This document shows, piece by piece, positions 1-9,100 of a DNA stretch of 64,000 nt (positions are counted from its first letter, which is position 1; every line of letters begins with the position of its first letter). Below the pieces are notes generated by a model that worked only from the letters and a program-made list of their open reading frames with translations, ran no database searches and had not been told where the DNA came from. The translations under genes were made by a program, and so were the position numbers. Source of the stretch: an uncultured Lachnoclostridium sp. (GTDB lineage: Bacteria; Bacillota; Clostridia; Lachnospirales; Lachnospiraceae). Location: assembly GCA_944381625.1 (NCBI GenBank), contig CALWLW010000001.1, positions 62,001 to 126,000 on the forward strand, in the 5' to 3' direction.

Positions 1-1
1 G

Positions 2-604
2 CTGTACTATGCGCCCCAGTGCTGGACCAGCGACAATACGGATGCGGTGGAGCGGCTGAAGATTCAGTACGGCACGTCATTTGTCTATCCGCTGTCCAGC
101 ATGGGCGCCCATGTGGCGGCCGTGCCCAACCATCAGGTGCAGAGAAAGACATCCCTGCGCATGCGTGCCAACGTGGCATGTTTCGGGGATTTTGGCTATG
201 AGCTTGACCTGACGGCTTTGACGGAGGAAGGAAAAGAGAAGACCCGGGAGCAGATCCGTTTTGTGAAAAAATACCGGGAAATTTTGCAGTTTGGAACCTT
301 TTACCGGCTGCTGAGTCCTTTCGAGGGCAACGAGGCGGCCTGGATGGTGGTGTCGGAGAACCGGCGCACGGCGCTGGTGGGCTATTACCGCATCCTTCAG
401 GAAATCAATGCAGGGTATCGGAGAGTCCGCCTGGCGGGCCTGGACCCGGAGCAGAAATACCGGGTTTCCATTCTGGATAAAGAGTGCTACGGTGATGAGC
501 TGATGCATATCGGGCTGATTACAACAGATACCTCGTCCGGGGATAACCGGGAAGGGGCGGGGGATTTCGTCTCGAGAATTTATGTGTTGGAAGGTGTGGA
601 GTGA
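2..604 (+). CDS. alpha-galactosidase, GH36 (3' part)
   Basis: The gene enters from outside the window; the open frame is already running at base 2, so only the C-terminal 200 residues are visible. It begins with CWTSDNTDAVERL, which matches the GH36 alpha-galactosidase region carrying the acid/base aspartate, followed by a beta-rich C-terminal domain. The family hydrolyses terminal alpha-1,6-galactosides such as melibiose and raffinose, usually in the cytoplasm. It ends in TGA at 602-604. A 19-bp hairpin follows 26 nt later and may end its transcript. Family assignment is firm; substrate and upstream context cannot be judged. Confidence 0.85.
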   Translation: MYYAPQCWTSDNTDAVERLKIQYGTSFVYPLSSMGAHVAAVPNHQVQRKTSLRMRANVACFGDFGYELDLTALTEEGKEKTREQIRFVKKYREILQFGTFYRLLSPFEGNEAAWMVVSENRRTALVGYYRILQEINAGYRRVRLAGLDPEQKYRVSILDKECYGDELMHIGLITTDTSSGDNREGAGDFVSRIYVLEGVE

Positions 605-630
605 GGCCTGCTGGACGCAGAGACCATCAT

Positions 631-680
631 ATTACAAAAATGGCATTGGGCGGGATAAGAACCAGTGCCATTTTTGTAAT
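631..680 (+). terminator. hairpin with A/T-tract flanks after the galactosidase gene
   Basis: Two 19-base arms (631-649 and 662-680) pair with one mismatch (a G-T position) around a 12-base loop. The arms carry A5 on the left and T5 on the right, as in a bidirectional intrinsic terminator, though the T run lies inside the stem. Probably ends the alpha-galactosidase transcript. Confidence 0.5.
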
Positions 681-690
681 GTTGCAGCCA

Positions 691-969
691 GTAAAAGCGC
701 ACCGGACGTATTTTCAAAGCATGGATGTGGACAGCTATCGGGCGCTGGGGGTGTTCCTGAATTCTGAAAAATGGCTGAAAACGATGAAAGAACCTGGTGA
801 GAAAGGGGAGGCGGATATGTGCAGGGCGGGAGCGTCCAACAAGCTGAAAGATTTGATCTCCAGGAAGCTCCAAAAAGGGAAGAGCCTGGAGACCATCGCG
901 GACGAACTGGAAGAGAGTGTGGAAACTGTCAGCCGCCTGATGGAAGAGATGGCGGTGAAATTGCAATAA
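691..969 (+). pseudogene. C-terminal fragment of an Rpn-family (PD-(D/E)XK) nuclease
   Basis: The translation from about 691 (YFQSMDVDSYRALGVFLNSE, then GKSLETIADELEESVETV) closely matches the last third of the intact Rpn-type gene at 47637-48626 (YFQQMNRDSYQALGVFLNSD, GKSLEAIAEELEESVETI). The nuclease core and the middle EGIAEG repeats are missing. The open frame extends upstream to 601 only through the hairpin, so it has no credible start. I read it as a decayed remnant of a second copy of the recombination-promoting nuclease/transposase-like family. Confidence 0.7.
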
Positions 970-975
970 GAATTT

Positions 976-1015
976 CATGGGCAGGTGCGGTTTATGCGAG
1001 CCGCATCTGCCCATG
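976..1015. terminator. hairpin between convergent genes
   Basis: Arms 976-990 and 1001-1015 pair over 15 bases with one mismatch around a 10-base loop. It lies between the Rpn remnant and the end of the leftward hydrolase gene, where a terminator is expected. No clean T run follows on either strand, so termination is likely but not certain. Confidence 0.4.
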
Positions 1016-1054
1016 TCTGGAACTGTTTTATTCCGTAGTTCATTTCTGCTGTTG

Positions 1055-2044
1055 TTACCGCAGGTATTTACGGAAAAACTCCGCCATATGGTCAAAAGGA
1101 ATGATGTCGGTCCGGTCGTATAAATCCGTATGGACCGCGTCAGGGATAATCAGCAGTTCCTTGTTGTCCGGGCAGGGATTTCCTTTCAGCATGTCGGCAT
1201 AAGCGTCTTTGCTGAAGTAGCAGGAGTGGGCTTTTTCCCCGTGCATAATCAGCACGGCGCTGCGTATCTCGCTGCTGTACTGAAGGATGGGCTGGTTCAT
1301 GAACGACATGCAGCCGATGACATTCCAGCCTCCATTGGAATTCAGGGAACGGGCATGATAGCCGCGGGAGGTTTTATAATAGTCAAAGTAGTCCTTCACG
1401 AAGAACGGAGCATCATCCGGCACCGGATCAGCAACACCGCCGCCCAGCGCGTAAGAACCATTTTTATAATCTGCGGTTCTCTGGGCATTGAGTGCTTTGC
1501 GCTTTTCATAGCGGGCCTCTTCACTGTCCTCCGAATCAAAGTAGCCTTTGGCATTGACGCGGGTCATATCGTACATGGTGGAAGCGGCGGCCGCTTTGAT
1601 CCGTGTATCCAGCGCTGCCGCGTTCAGCGCCAGTCCGCCCCATCCACAGATGCCGATGACGCCGATCTTTTCCGGGTCCACCTGATCCTGGACGGAGAGA
1701 AAATCCACCGCTGCCTGGAAATCCTCCGTATTGATGTCAGGAGAAGCCATATAGCGGGGCGTCCCTCCGCTTTCTCCGGTAAAAGAGGGATCGAACGCGA
1801 TGGTGAGAAATCCCTTTTTTGCCATGGTCTGGGCGTACAGCCCTTCCGCCTGTTCTTTTACTGCGCCGAACGGACCGCAGACGGCGATGGCGGGGAGCCT
1901 GCCTTCTGCATGTTCCGGCTCATAGAGATCCGCCGCAAGCGTGATGCCGTACCGGTTGCGGAATGTGACTTTGCGGTGATGTACGGCGTTGTCTTTTGGA
2001 AAAGTTTTGTCCCACACTTCAGTTAATGTCAATGTTTCTGCCAT
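1055..2044 (-). CDS. alpha/beta hydrolase (YcjY/dienelactone hydrolase-like, Cys nucleophile)
   Basis: 329 residues from the ATG at 2044, chosen because GGAGG lies 8 bases upstream; the longer frame to 2104 has no such site. The protein shows the alpha/beta-hydrolase nucleophile elbow as GICGWGG, with Cys in place of the usual Ser, as in dienelactone hydrolases and the COG1073 family. Near the end is AVHTDLYDR, which supplies the catalytic His and matches the family's HxDLYD signature. No signal peptide, so it is probably a cytoplasmic esterase or thioesterase-like enzyme; the substrate is unknown. Its start lies one base after the stop of the small gene at 2046-2300, so the two are translationally coupled. 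A LysR gene is divergent. Confidence 0.8.
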   Translation of the reverse strand: MAETLTLTEVWDKTFPKDNAVHHRKVTFRNRYGITLAADLYEPEHAEGRLPAIAVCGPFGAVKEQAEGLYAQTMAKKGFLTIAFDPSFTGESGGTPRYMASPDINTEDFQAAVDFLSVQDQVDPEKIGVIGICGWGGLALNAAALDTRIKAAAASTMYDMTRVNAKGYFDSEDSEEARYEKRKALNAQRTADYKNGSYALGGGVADPVPDDAPFFVKDYFDYYKTSRGYHARSLNSNGGWNVIGCMSFMNQPILQYSSEIRSAVLIMHGEKAHSCYFSKDAYADMLKGNPCPDNKELLIIPDAVHTDLYDRTDIIPFDHMAEFFRKYLR

Positions 2045-2045
2045 G

Positions 2046-2300
2046 TTAAATTCCTCCATTTTTTTTCTGGTCTTCTTTCTGCATGGTATATACCATGTGG
2101 TCAAGGCAATCGATCTTATACTGTTCCTGATGGAGTCCGTCCAGAAGGACGGCCCTGTGCAGGGAGAGAAGCCGGTACTGTTCCCGGCGGTCGTGCCGGC
2201 GTTCCAGCGCGAGGAACCGTTCGATGAAAGGAACGTCGCATCCGGCGTCGGAAAGGTTCCTCTGTATCTTGAAAATCCGGCTGTCCCCGGGTGTTTCCAT
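2046..2300 (-). CDS. small conserved clostridial protein (84 aa)
   Basis: 84 residues. AAGGAGG lies 9 bases before the ATG at 2300; the ATG at 2306 is only 3 bases from it and is less likely. The sequence is charged and helical, with DAGCD near the N terminus, then EQYRLLSLHRAVLLDGLHQE and KIDCLDHMVY. This pattern recurs in small clostridial proteins of unknown function beside regulators and hydrolases. It has no membrane segment or enzyme motif. It overlaps nothing but abuts the hydrolase (TAA, one base, ATG) and is probably co-transcribed with it. No function assigned. Confidence 0.65.
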   Translation of the reverse strand: METPGDSRIFKIQRNLSDAGCDVPFIERFLALERRHDRREQYRLLSLHRAVLLDGLHQEQYKIDCLDHMVYTMQKEDQKKNGGI

Positions 2301-2370
2301 ATCCATGCACCTCCTTGTTAAGCACATTATAGTTCCATGCCTGGGATAGCGCAAATACCCTGTTTTTATT

Positions 2371-2412
2371 TCATGATATGCTTTACGAGCATGTGAGAAC
2401 GTGATATCATGA
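2371..2412. promoter_or_regulatory. inverted repeat in the hydrolase/LysR divergent region
   Basis: TCATGATAT (2371-2379) and ATATCATGA (2404-2412) form a perfect 9-bp inverted repeat with 33-base centre spacing, between the divergent genes. The position suits an operator for the LysR-type regulator at 2459. Typical LysR T-N11-A sites are shorter, so this may be two half-operators. Confidence 0.4.
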
Positions 2413-2458
2413 GCGTAAGAGAGCGTGATCTAAGAACGAGACAGGGAGGAATGACAGA

Positions 2459-3367
2459 ATGGAAATAAGGGTACTGCGCTATTTTCTTGCGGTGGCCAGA
2501 GAGGGAAATATCACCGGAGCCGCCAACCTGCTGCATCTGACCCAGCCCACGTTGTCCAGACAGATCAAGGATCTGGAGGAGGAACTGGGGCATCAGCTTC
2601 TGATCAGGAAAAGCCACCGGGTGGTGCTGACCCAGGAAGGGGTCCTTTTGAGAAAGCGGGCGGAAGAGATCCTGTCCATGGTGGACAAAACGGAAGCAGA
2701 ATTTGCTTCCATGGAGAATACAGTGACCGGCGACGTATATATCGGAGGAGGAGAGACCCAGGCCATCCGTCAGGTCGCGGAGCTGATCAGGGGAATACGC
2801 GAACGGCATCCGGGGATTCATTATCACCTGCACAGCGGCAACGCCGAGGATGTGACGGACCGTCTGGACAAGGGGCTTTTGGATTTCGGAATCCTGATTC
2901 AGCCCGCGGACATTACAAAATACGATTATATCAACCTTCCGGCCAAAGATATCTGGGGCGTGGTCATGCGCAAGGACAGCCCCCTTGCGGGGAAAACGGT
3001 CATAGAAAAGGAAGATCTTCTGGGACTGCCGCTTATCTGCTCCAGGCAGGTGATGGCTCCCAGACAGGGAAGGAACGCGTTCGCGGACTGGTTCGGAAAA
3101 GATTATGAAAACCTGGATATTGTGACGACGTATAACCTGGTGTACAACGCCGCGATTATGGTGGAGGCCGGCGTGGGATATGCGCTGACGCTGGACAAGC
3201 TGACAAATACCTCGGAGGACAGCGCGCTGTGTTTCAGGCCCCTGCAGCCGGGTCTGGAGTCGGGGCTTAACCTGGTCTGGAAAAAATACCAGGTCTTTTC
3301 CTCCGCGGCTGAACTTTTTTTAAACACGCTGAAGGAACATTTCACGGAAACGGAGGAACAGCCATGA
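2459..3367 (+). CDS. LysR-family transcriptional regulator
   Basis: 302 residues. The start at 2459 is set by GGGAGGA 8 bases upstream. The N terminus is a classic LysR winged helix-turn-helix: EIRVLRYFLAVAREGNITGA, then HLTQPTLSRQIKDLEEELG (residues about 1-60). The rest is a periplasmic-binding-like effector domain (LTQEG through the C-terminal HFTE region). The stop overlaps the ATG of the macrodomain gene by 4 bases (ATGA), so the two are coupled. It is divergent from the hydrolase pair and most likely controls that promoter and its own operon. Effector unknown. Confidence 0.9.
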   Translation: MEIRVLRYFLAVAREGNITGAANLLHLTQPTLSRQIKDLEEELGHQLLIRKSHRVVLTQEGVLLRKRAEEILSMVDKTEAEFASMENTVTGDVYIGGGETQAIRQVAELIRGIRERHPGIHYHLHSGNAEDVTDRLDKGLLDFGILIQPADITKYDYINLPAKDIWGVVMRKDSPLAGKTVIEKEDLLGLPLICSRQVMAPRQGRNAFADWFGKDYENLDIVTTYNLVYNAAIMVEAGVGYALTLDKLTNTSEDSALCFRPLQPGLESGLNLVWKKYQVFSSAAELFLNTLKEHFTETEEQP

Positions 3368-4212
3368 TGGAATTAAAGAATCAGGAAGAACGGAGGATCT
3401 ATCTGATCCGCTGTCTTCAAAAGGAAATGCCGCAGTATAGGCAAATGAAAATCCCGTTTACGGAACAGGGACAGTGGGAGCTCCTGCGTTCTTTGTTCAA
3501 TGTAAGGCCCCCGTATCCGGCTTCGGAAGAATTTCTGAAAGTCCAGGACGAATATCTGTCGGAGCTGGTGCGCCAGAGAGGAATCGTAGATGCGCGGGAA
3601 CTGCCTGGGGTGGAAGCAGATTCCCGGATGGTACTCTGGCAGGGAGATATCACCAGACTGCGCTGCGGAGCCATCGTCAACGCGGCCAACAGCGCCCTGC
3701 TGGGATGCTGGCAGCCCTGCCATTCCTGCATCGACAACATCATTCACACGATTTCCGGCGTCCAGCTGCGGCTGAAATGCAATGAGATGATGCAGGCGCA
3801 GGGGCATGAGGAAGAGACGGGAAGGGCTAAAATCACACCCGCCTATAATCTGCCGTGCAAATATGTACTGCATACGGTGGGACCGATCATCTCAGGGCCG
3901 CTCCGGCAGGAGGACTGCGATCTACTGGCAGGCTGTTATCGTTCCTGCCTGGAACTGGCTGCGGCGAACGAGGTTTTGTCCATTGCCTTCTGCTGTATTT
4001 CCACCGGCGTTTTTCATTTCCCACAGGATCGGGCGGCTGAAATTGCAGTCAGGACAGTGAAAAGTTTTCTTGAGAAGGACAGTTCCATACAACAGGTAAT
4101 TTTCAATGTCTTTACAGATAAGGATCTGGCAATTTATCAGAAACTGCTCGGCATATCCAGACAACGGAGAAAAACTGAAAAAGGAGTACTGTCATGTCAG
4201 ATTACATTATGA
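3364..4212 (+). CDS. zinc-dependent macrodomain, protein-ADP-ribose hydrolase type
   Basis: 282 residues. An N-terminal helical part (1-80) precedes a macrodomain: VLWQGDITRLRCGAIVNAAN (ADP-ribose loop), then GCWQPCHSCIDNIIHT, then YVLHTVGP and CISTGVFHFP. The GC..PCH.CIDN..IH segment is the zinc-site signature of bacterial Zn-macrodomains that remove ADP-ribose from proteins. In other Firmicutes such genes often accompany a SirTM sirtuin and a lipoate/GcvH-like carrier; none is present here. It is coupled to LysR upstream (4-base overlap) and overlaps the next gene by 19 bases, suggesting a three-gene operon. Confidence 0.85.
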   Translation: MMELKNQEERRIYLIRCLQKEMPQYRQMKIPFTEQGQWELLRSLFNVRPPYPASEEFLKVQDEYLSELVRQRGIVDARELPGVEADSRMVLWQGDITRLRCGAIVNAANSALLGCWQPCHSCIDNIIHTISGVQLRLKCNEMMQAQGHEEETGRAKITPAYNLPCKYVLHTVGPIISGPLRQEDCDLLAGCYRSCLELAAANEVLSIAFCCISTGVFHFPQDRAAEIAVRTVKSFLEKDSSIQQVIFNVFTDKDLAIYQKLLGISRQRRKTEKGVLSCQITL

Positions 4213-4640
4213 AAATCATTCCTGCAGATTTCACATATTTTGTAACAGGAGAACAGGCCAAACGCACTTTGAGCTTTTTACGGGCAATGATAAAGGCCGA
4301 CGATATAACATTTTTAAGTTCTGAAACCCCTGTGTTTGTTGATTGTGGGAGTAATTTGGAAATGATAGTGTGTCCCTGCTGTGGGGAGCAGCTTGATTTC
4401 GGCTGGTGGGGAGAAGCAATGAACATTGCCGGGAAGGAAGAATTTAAAAACCTGTCCATAACTATGCCCTGCTGCGGTGAGAAAAGCACTCTGAACGATT
4501 TGGACTATGAGTTTCCATGTGGCTTTGCCTGCGCTGAATTCGACATTCTCAATCCATCAACAGATTTTGACAGTCAAATATTATCGGAGGTTGAGGAGCT
4601 TGTCGGTTGTCCTGTCCGTGTAATACGCGCTCATGTATAG
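4194..4640 (+). CDS. hypothetical protein with two Cys pairs (possible zinc ribbon)
   Basis: 148 residues. AAGGAG sits 7 bases before the ATG at 4194, which lies inside the end of the macrodomain gene. The protein contains CPCCGEQLDF and, 35 residues later, MPCCGEKSTL: two CxCC-type pairs that could hold zinc. No membrane segment or signal peptide. I do not recognise the family. The overlap means it is translated with the macrodomain gene, so it may work in the same ADP-ribose-related process, but that is inference. Confidence 0.7.
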   Translation: MSDYIMKIIPADFTYFVTGEQAKRTLSFLRAMIKADDITFLSSETPVFVDCGSNLEMIVCPCCGEQLDFGWWGEAMNIAGKEEFKNLSITMPCCGEKSTLNDLDYEFPCGFACAEFDILNPSTDFDSQILSEVEELVGCPVRVIRAHV

Positions 4641-4704
4641 GTGTGTGGAAGGAAAGGTTAAAGGAATTGTATTATGCAGATAAATAGAAAAATACATCCG
4701 ATAA

Positions 4705-4738
4705 CGTCTGGTTGGAATATATCCGGCCGGGCGTTTTT
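4705..4738 (+). terminator. intrinsic terminator after the macrodomain operon
   Basis: CGTCTGG (4705-4711) pairs with CCGGGCG (4727-4733) using two G-U pairs, followed by T5 (4734-4738). Confidence 0.5.
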
Positions 4739-4813
4739 GCATATCCTGCGCTGCGTCGCAGTGTATCGGTTTCAACAGTCCCCATTTTGATTCACCTATC
4801 AAAATAAAAATTG

Positions 4814-4893
4814 ATCTAAAAAAGGAGACAATCCTCTGTGAATTCAAAGCTTCAAAAAAGCCTGAATTTTATGGGATGGTCTCCTTTTTAGAT
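4814..4893. repeat. 80-base long imperfect hairpin
   Basis: The outer arms 4814-4834 and 4874-4893 pair over about 20 bases with one mismatch and one bulge (GGAGAC against GTCTCC, ending in a T5 run). Inner arms near 4841-4850 and 4861-4870 (GAATTC / GAATTT region) extend the fold. It could be a strong terminator, an attenuator, or a miniature transposable element with terminal inverted repeats. Confidence 0.45.
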
Positions 4894-4969
4894 GTTTGGA
4901 ATCAAAATCAGTATTTGCTTTTATCAAAACATATTTCAAAAAGCAGATTATCATATGTTCATAATAGTA

Positions 4970-4990
4970 TCTCGAAGAATACTTAATACT
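4970..4990 (-). repeat. left copy of 21-bp inverted repeat flanking recombinase gene
   Basis: The reverse complement of this site matches 6041-6061 at 18 of 21 positions, including 13 of 14 in the core TTAAGTATTCT(T/A)CG. It also sits inside its own smaller palindrome (ATAGTAT 4964-4970, ATACTAT 4986-4992), the form expected of a tyrosine-recombinase core site. Confidence 0.55.
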
Positions 4991-4991
4991 A

Positions 4992-5074
4992 TGAAATCCC
5001 CATTAGATCTTACTATAAGAGTTACAAAAAATCAATGAAAAAATCTGGTTTTTCTCTATAATCTGGGGATTTCA
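4992..5074. promoter_or_regulatory. recombinase leader: 10-bp inverted repeat and -10 box
   Basis: TGAAATCCCC (4992-5001) and GGGGATTTCA (5065-5074) are perfectly complementary with 63 bases between them. A consensus TATAAT lies at 5057-5062, pointing toward the recombinase; no good -35 is visible at the usual distance. The repeat may be accessory recombinase binding sites or a leader fold. Confidence 0.4.
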
Positions 5075-5097
5075 GGATGAATAGGAGGAAAAAACAT

Positions 5098-6048
5098 ATG
5101 AATAAGCGTCAAACAGTATATGGATTAGTAAATGAATGGTTGAATTCCATAGAAGGAAGGATTACGAGATCAACCTATGTGAAATATGAGCAGTTGGCAA
5201 GGAATTATATTCTTCCATTTTTCGAATCTGTTTCCTGCGAAGAATTGGATAATAATTGTCTGGATAGTTTCTATCAGTTTATTAATCGGAAAGAAAACAC
5301 AGAAAAGAAAGTTTTGTCAGCAGGGAATCGCAGGACAATTTTTATGATCGTGAACAATGCTTTGGATCAGGCTTATATGGAACAATACCTGAACCGGAGA
5401 TATCACATAAAGCCTGGGATTTCCCGTCCCCAAAGAGTCGTGCGGGTATTTTCCGTGGAACATCAGAGAAAAATTGAAGCGTATGTACTGAATCATAAAG
5501 ATTCCTTTTCATTGGGGATCATGATTGCCCTGTTCACTGGGCTAAGAATTGGAGAAATATGTGCGCTCCAATGGAGGGATATCTATTTTGAAACAGGTGC
5601 GCTTTACGTGAATAAAACTGTACAGCGCTTGAAGTCCGAAAATACAGGGAGCGCAAAGACAAAACTGCTGATTTCACCGCCCAAAAGTGCGGCATCCAAT
5701 CGACTGATCCCTCTGCCTTCCTTTCTGATCGATTATATGGGACACTTTCGACAGGAGTCAGAGGACTCTTATGTGTTGGCAAATGGGAAATGTTATCCGA
5801 TGGAGCCGAGGACACTCCAATATCACTATAGAAGGATATTGAAAGAAATTAATGTACCGTATTTGAATTTTCATTGCCTGCGGCATACGTTTGCTACCCG
5901 CTGTGTAACACTGGGATGGGATATGAAGACGTTAAGCGAAGTACTCGGACATTTCGATATCAAAATTACTATGGAATATTATTTTCATTCCACATTTGAA
6001 TATAAGCAGCTTCAGATGAACAAACTCTCGCTTTTATCGCAGAATTAA
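5098..6048 (+). CDS. tyrosine recombinase (site-specific integrase)
   Basis: 316 residues from the ATG at 5098, which follows AGGAGG by 9 bases; the ATG at 5077 lies before that site and is unlikely. A SAM-like N-terminal DNA-binding domain covers about 1-110 and the catalytic domain about 125-310. All active-site residues are visible: R150 in TGLRIGE, a Lys in the PPKSAASNR hairpin, H259 and R262 in HCLRH, H285 in LGHFD, and nucleophile Y295 in MEYYFH. It should be an active strand-exchange enzyme. The gene is bracketed by an imperfect 21-bp inverted repeat (4970-4990, 6041-6061); the right copy includes the stop codon. The large adhesin gene follows after 75 bases. No phage or conjugation genes accompany it, so a local DNA-inversion role is more likely than element integration. 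Confidence 0.85.
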   Translation: MNKRQTVYGLVNEWLNSIEGRITRSTYVKYEQLARNYILPFFESVSCEELDNNCLDSFYQFINRKENTEKKVLSAGNRRTIFMIVNNALDQAYMEQYLNRRYHIKPGISRPQRVVRVFSVEHQRKIEAYVLNHKDSFSLGIMIALFTGLRIGEICALQWRDIYFETGALYVNKTVQRLKSENTGSAKTKLLISPPKSAASNRLIPLPSFLIDYMGHFRQESEDSYVLANGKCYPMEPRTLQYHYRRILKEINVPYLNFHCLRHTFATRCVTLGWDMKTLSEVLGHFDIKITMEYYFHSTFEYKQLQMNKLSLLSQN

Positions 6049-6061
6049 GTATTCTACGAAA
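6041..6061 (+). repeat. right copy of 21-bp inverted repeat
   Basis: Mate of 4970-4990 in inverted orientation (18/21). It covers the last codons and TAA of the recombinase gene. In the left copy the same frame also reads to TAA, so inversion between the sites would keep the recombinase intact, changing only its last residue (Asn to Tyr). Confidence 0.55.
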
Positions 6062-6123
6062 GTTTTCCTAGAAGTATACCAAGATTCTATGAATTCCTCC
6101 AGAAAAATGCAGGAGGGAAAAAG

Positions 6124-9100
6124 ATGAACAGGATGAAAAAGTTCATGGCCATGCTTCTGGCCGTAATTCTTGTTGCGCAGTGTGGTTTTACGACGTTTGC
6201 AACGGAAAATGAACAGGAAACGTCCAATGTGGCTCTGGAGAAAAATGAAGTAGAAGAGCCGGAGGCAGAGTCGACTGAGGAGGCAGAACTGTCGGTAGAG
6301 ACGGGGCCAGAAAAAGGACTGGAGGTTTCTGACGGGACAGAATTTGAGGAAACGCCTGGTACTGGCACTGTGACGGTACCGGAGGCGGAGTCGACTGAGG
6401 AGAAAGGACTGCCGGTAGAGACAGAAACTGTCATAGAATCAAAACCAGCGGAAGATCCGGTACCGGAGGCTGTTGAAGAGGAGGAAACGGAACTGACGGA
6501 AAATCCGAAAACGACTGAGGAGGAAGATCCGGAGACAGAACCGACAACAGATATCGAGCCGGAAAATCCGGCAGAGGAACCGGAGACCGAGTCTGCAGCG
6601 CCTGTTACAAAAGCTATGCCGTCAAGTGTAAATCTGATGTTAACCAGCGCGGAGGAAGCGAATGTATTGTCAGTGGACGGGGCAGTTACATTTTATGTGG
6701 ATGATGACGCCGACGCCACTGGAGATGGGACGGTAGATGCTCCGTTTTCAACGATTCAGAGTGCAGTGGACGCAGTCATGAACGCTTCTACAGAAGCTGA
6801 AGCCGGAACGAAATATGTGATTTCCGTTGCGGAAGGTACGTATCAAAGATTCTTTGTTCCGCTCGGTGCAGAAAAAGTCACGATTCAGGGAAGCGGAGAC
6901 GGCACAGTTGTGGAAACCTTCAATGGGTCGGAATTGGCTGCTGAGGCGGGAAGAAAGTATGATGGCCAGGGTATCATCATTTACGGGGCAGATATTACAT
7001 TAAAAGATCTGAAGATAACAAGCGAAGAAGCGACAAAGGGTATCTGGTACGCATCAGCGGTTGGTTCTCACAATGGAGATACTGGAGAACGGAATAATAC
7101 TGCCATTACACTGGAAAATATCACGTTTGCGGGTTCTGGAAAAGGTTATGCTGTCATGCCCCAGAGAAGCAGATTTACGATGAAAGACTGTCAGATTGAC
7201 AATTATGAACAGGCAGTCTATGTCGCCGGAGACACGTTCGCGTGCTATGACTGGAAGATTGAGGACAATGAGATATCCAATTGTATTTATGCAATTCATG
7301 GTTACTTTGGCGGAACACCTGAAGAGGAAATGCCGGTTTCCATGTCAATCAAAAATAATACGATCAGCGGAACGGAAGACCGGTTTGCAGTGATCGCATT
7401 GATGGATCAGCATAATGGCAATTCTCTGAAAATGAATATTGAGGACAATACATTTTCCTATACGATTGTCGGAGGAATTAACCAGAATGCAGATGATGTC
7501 ATACAAGGCGGTATGGAAGGCGTAAAAACGTCGAATACTTTTAAAGATTATAGTTTTGTGGTGGATGCAACATATCTGAGCGATGAAGAATACAGCTCCA
7601 CATATTATGTACCGGATTATGATGACGCACAGATCCTGACCTGGTACGCGGATCCGTATAGTGAAGTGAATTATGAGATGTATAAAGCATTCTGGCACTA
7701 TTTGGATGAAAATGGTGCGTCTCTGGACAATCCGCTGGTATTCAATGAGGAAGATCAGGCATCTTTCCAGATGGCCAAAAATGCGCTCATTATCACGCAA
7801 ACCGGAAATTTGGAAATTGAGAAAAAAGTAACGAATAATATTCTGGATAATTCAACATTTACGTTTGAAGTTCAGCTTTATGACAAAGATGACATAAATA
7901 TGGAAGAGCCGTTAAAATTAGGCTTATATAAGTGCATTGATGCGGATGGAAATGAAGCAGTAACGGATTTGCAGGAAACAGGAGGAATCATCACTGTTCA
8001 GGTAAAAGCCGGGGAAAAGGTTGAGATTGAGAGAATCCTGCCCGGAACGATCTGTAAAGTTACAGAAGTAACAACTGACAGATATGAAGCGGAAGAAAAG
8101 GAACTGACGGCCACGATAGCAGGAAACGAGACTGGGACAGTTACTTTTTTGAACAAATATATTCCCCAGGAAAATCCTGGTGCAGAGCCGGAGGAATGGG
8201 ACACGTCGAAATCCAAGACAGCAACGAACCTGGATGAGAATTATGAATCCGAAGTAACGCTGTCGTTACCGTCGTCGGAAGAAAAGCTGGTGTCGGACGT
8301 TGTGTTTGTGCTGGATAAGTCGACCAGTACAGATGTGGAGGATCAGGCAATTGAGATGTTGAATGATCTGAATACGCAGATCAAAAACACAGATGCTACG
8401 GTGAAAGTTGGAGTGATCATATTTAATCAGGAAGCAAACAATGTTCTTCAGCTTACAGAATTAAACGACAACACGATAAGCAATGTGGAGCAGGCGATCC
8501 GAACGACGATCAGAAGCGGAACCAATACGCATGCAGGTCTTTTGGCCGGTATTAGTATGCTGGAAAATGATAAAAATGTGGATGACAGCCGGAAATACCT
8601 AGTATTTGTAAGTGACTGCATTACTTATATGTATAATGAAGATGCAACAGCTATAGCACTTGAGAACGGAGATCATACCAGTATTTTTGCCGGCCCGGAT
8701 AATTGGACAACAAAATATGGAAATAGTAAGGCGCCTTCCAACTGGTCTGAGTGGTTGAAAGATATAGAGGTGGTTATCCAAAAAGATAATGGAATATATG
8801 ATTACCCATATGAACAGGTAGACCTTGTAGAAGGAGCGGAAAACTATATTAGTTATGAAGACCGCGAAAATCATGCAACATCTGTTGATAAAGCGCTGTA
8901 TTTAACATATCAATCTTATCAGGAAGCGGCTGTCAAATATCATTGTTATGCAATGGAAGCACAGTCAAATGCATCTGCAGACAATCCATGGGCAACTTCT
9001 TTTTTGGGACACCTCGCAGGAGGCAAAGAAATAACCTTCGATACCATTCAGAACGATATTTATTATCTTCTGGACGCGGGCAGCAAGGTGGTTGATGAGA

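Larger units (their letters stand above)
4641..5097. other. 457-base gene-free region with terminator and long hairpins
   Basis: No convincing reading frame. It holds a terminator (4705-4738), a long imperfect hairpin (4814-4893), the left copy of the recombinase-flanking repeat (4970-4990), an IR pair (4992-5001 / 5065-5074) and a TATAAT box at 5057-5062. The base composition turns AT-rich here, marking the left edge of the recombinase-adhesin cassette. Confidence 0.6.
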
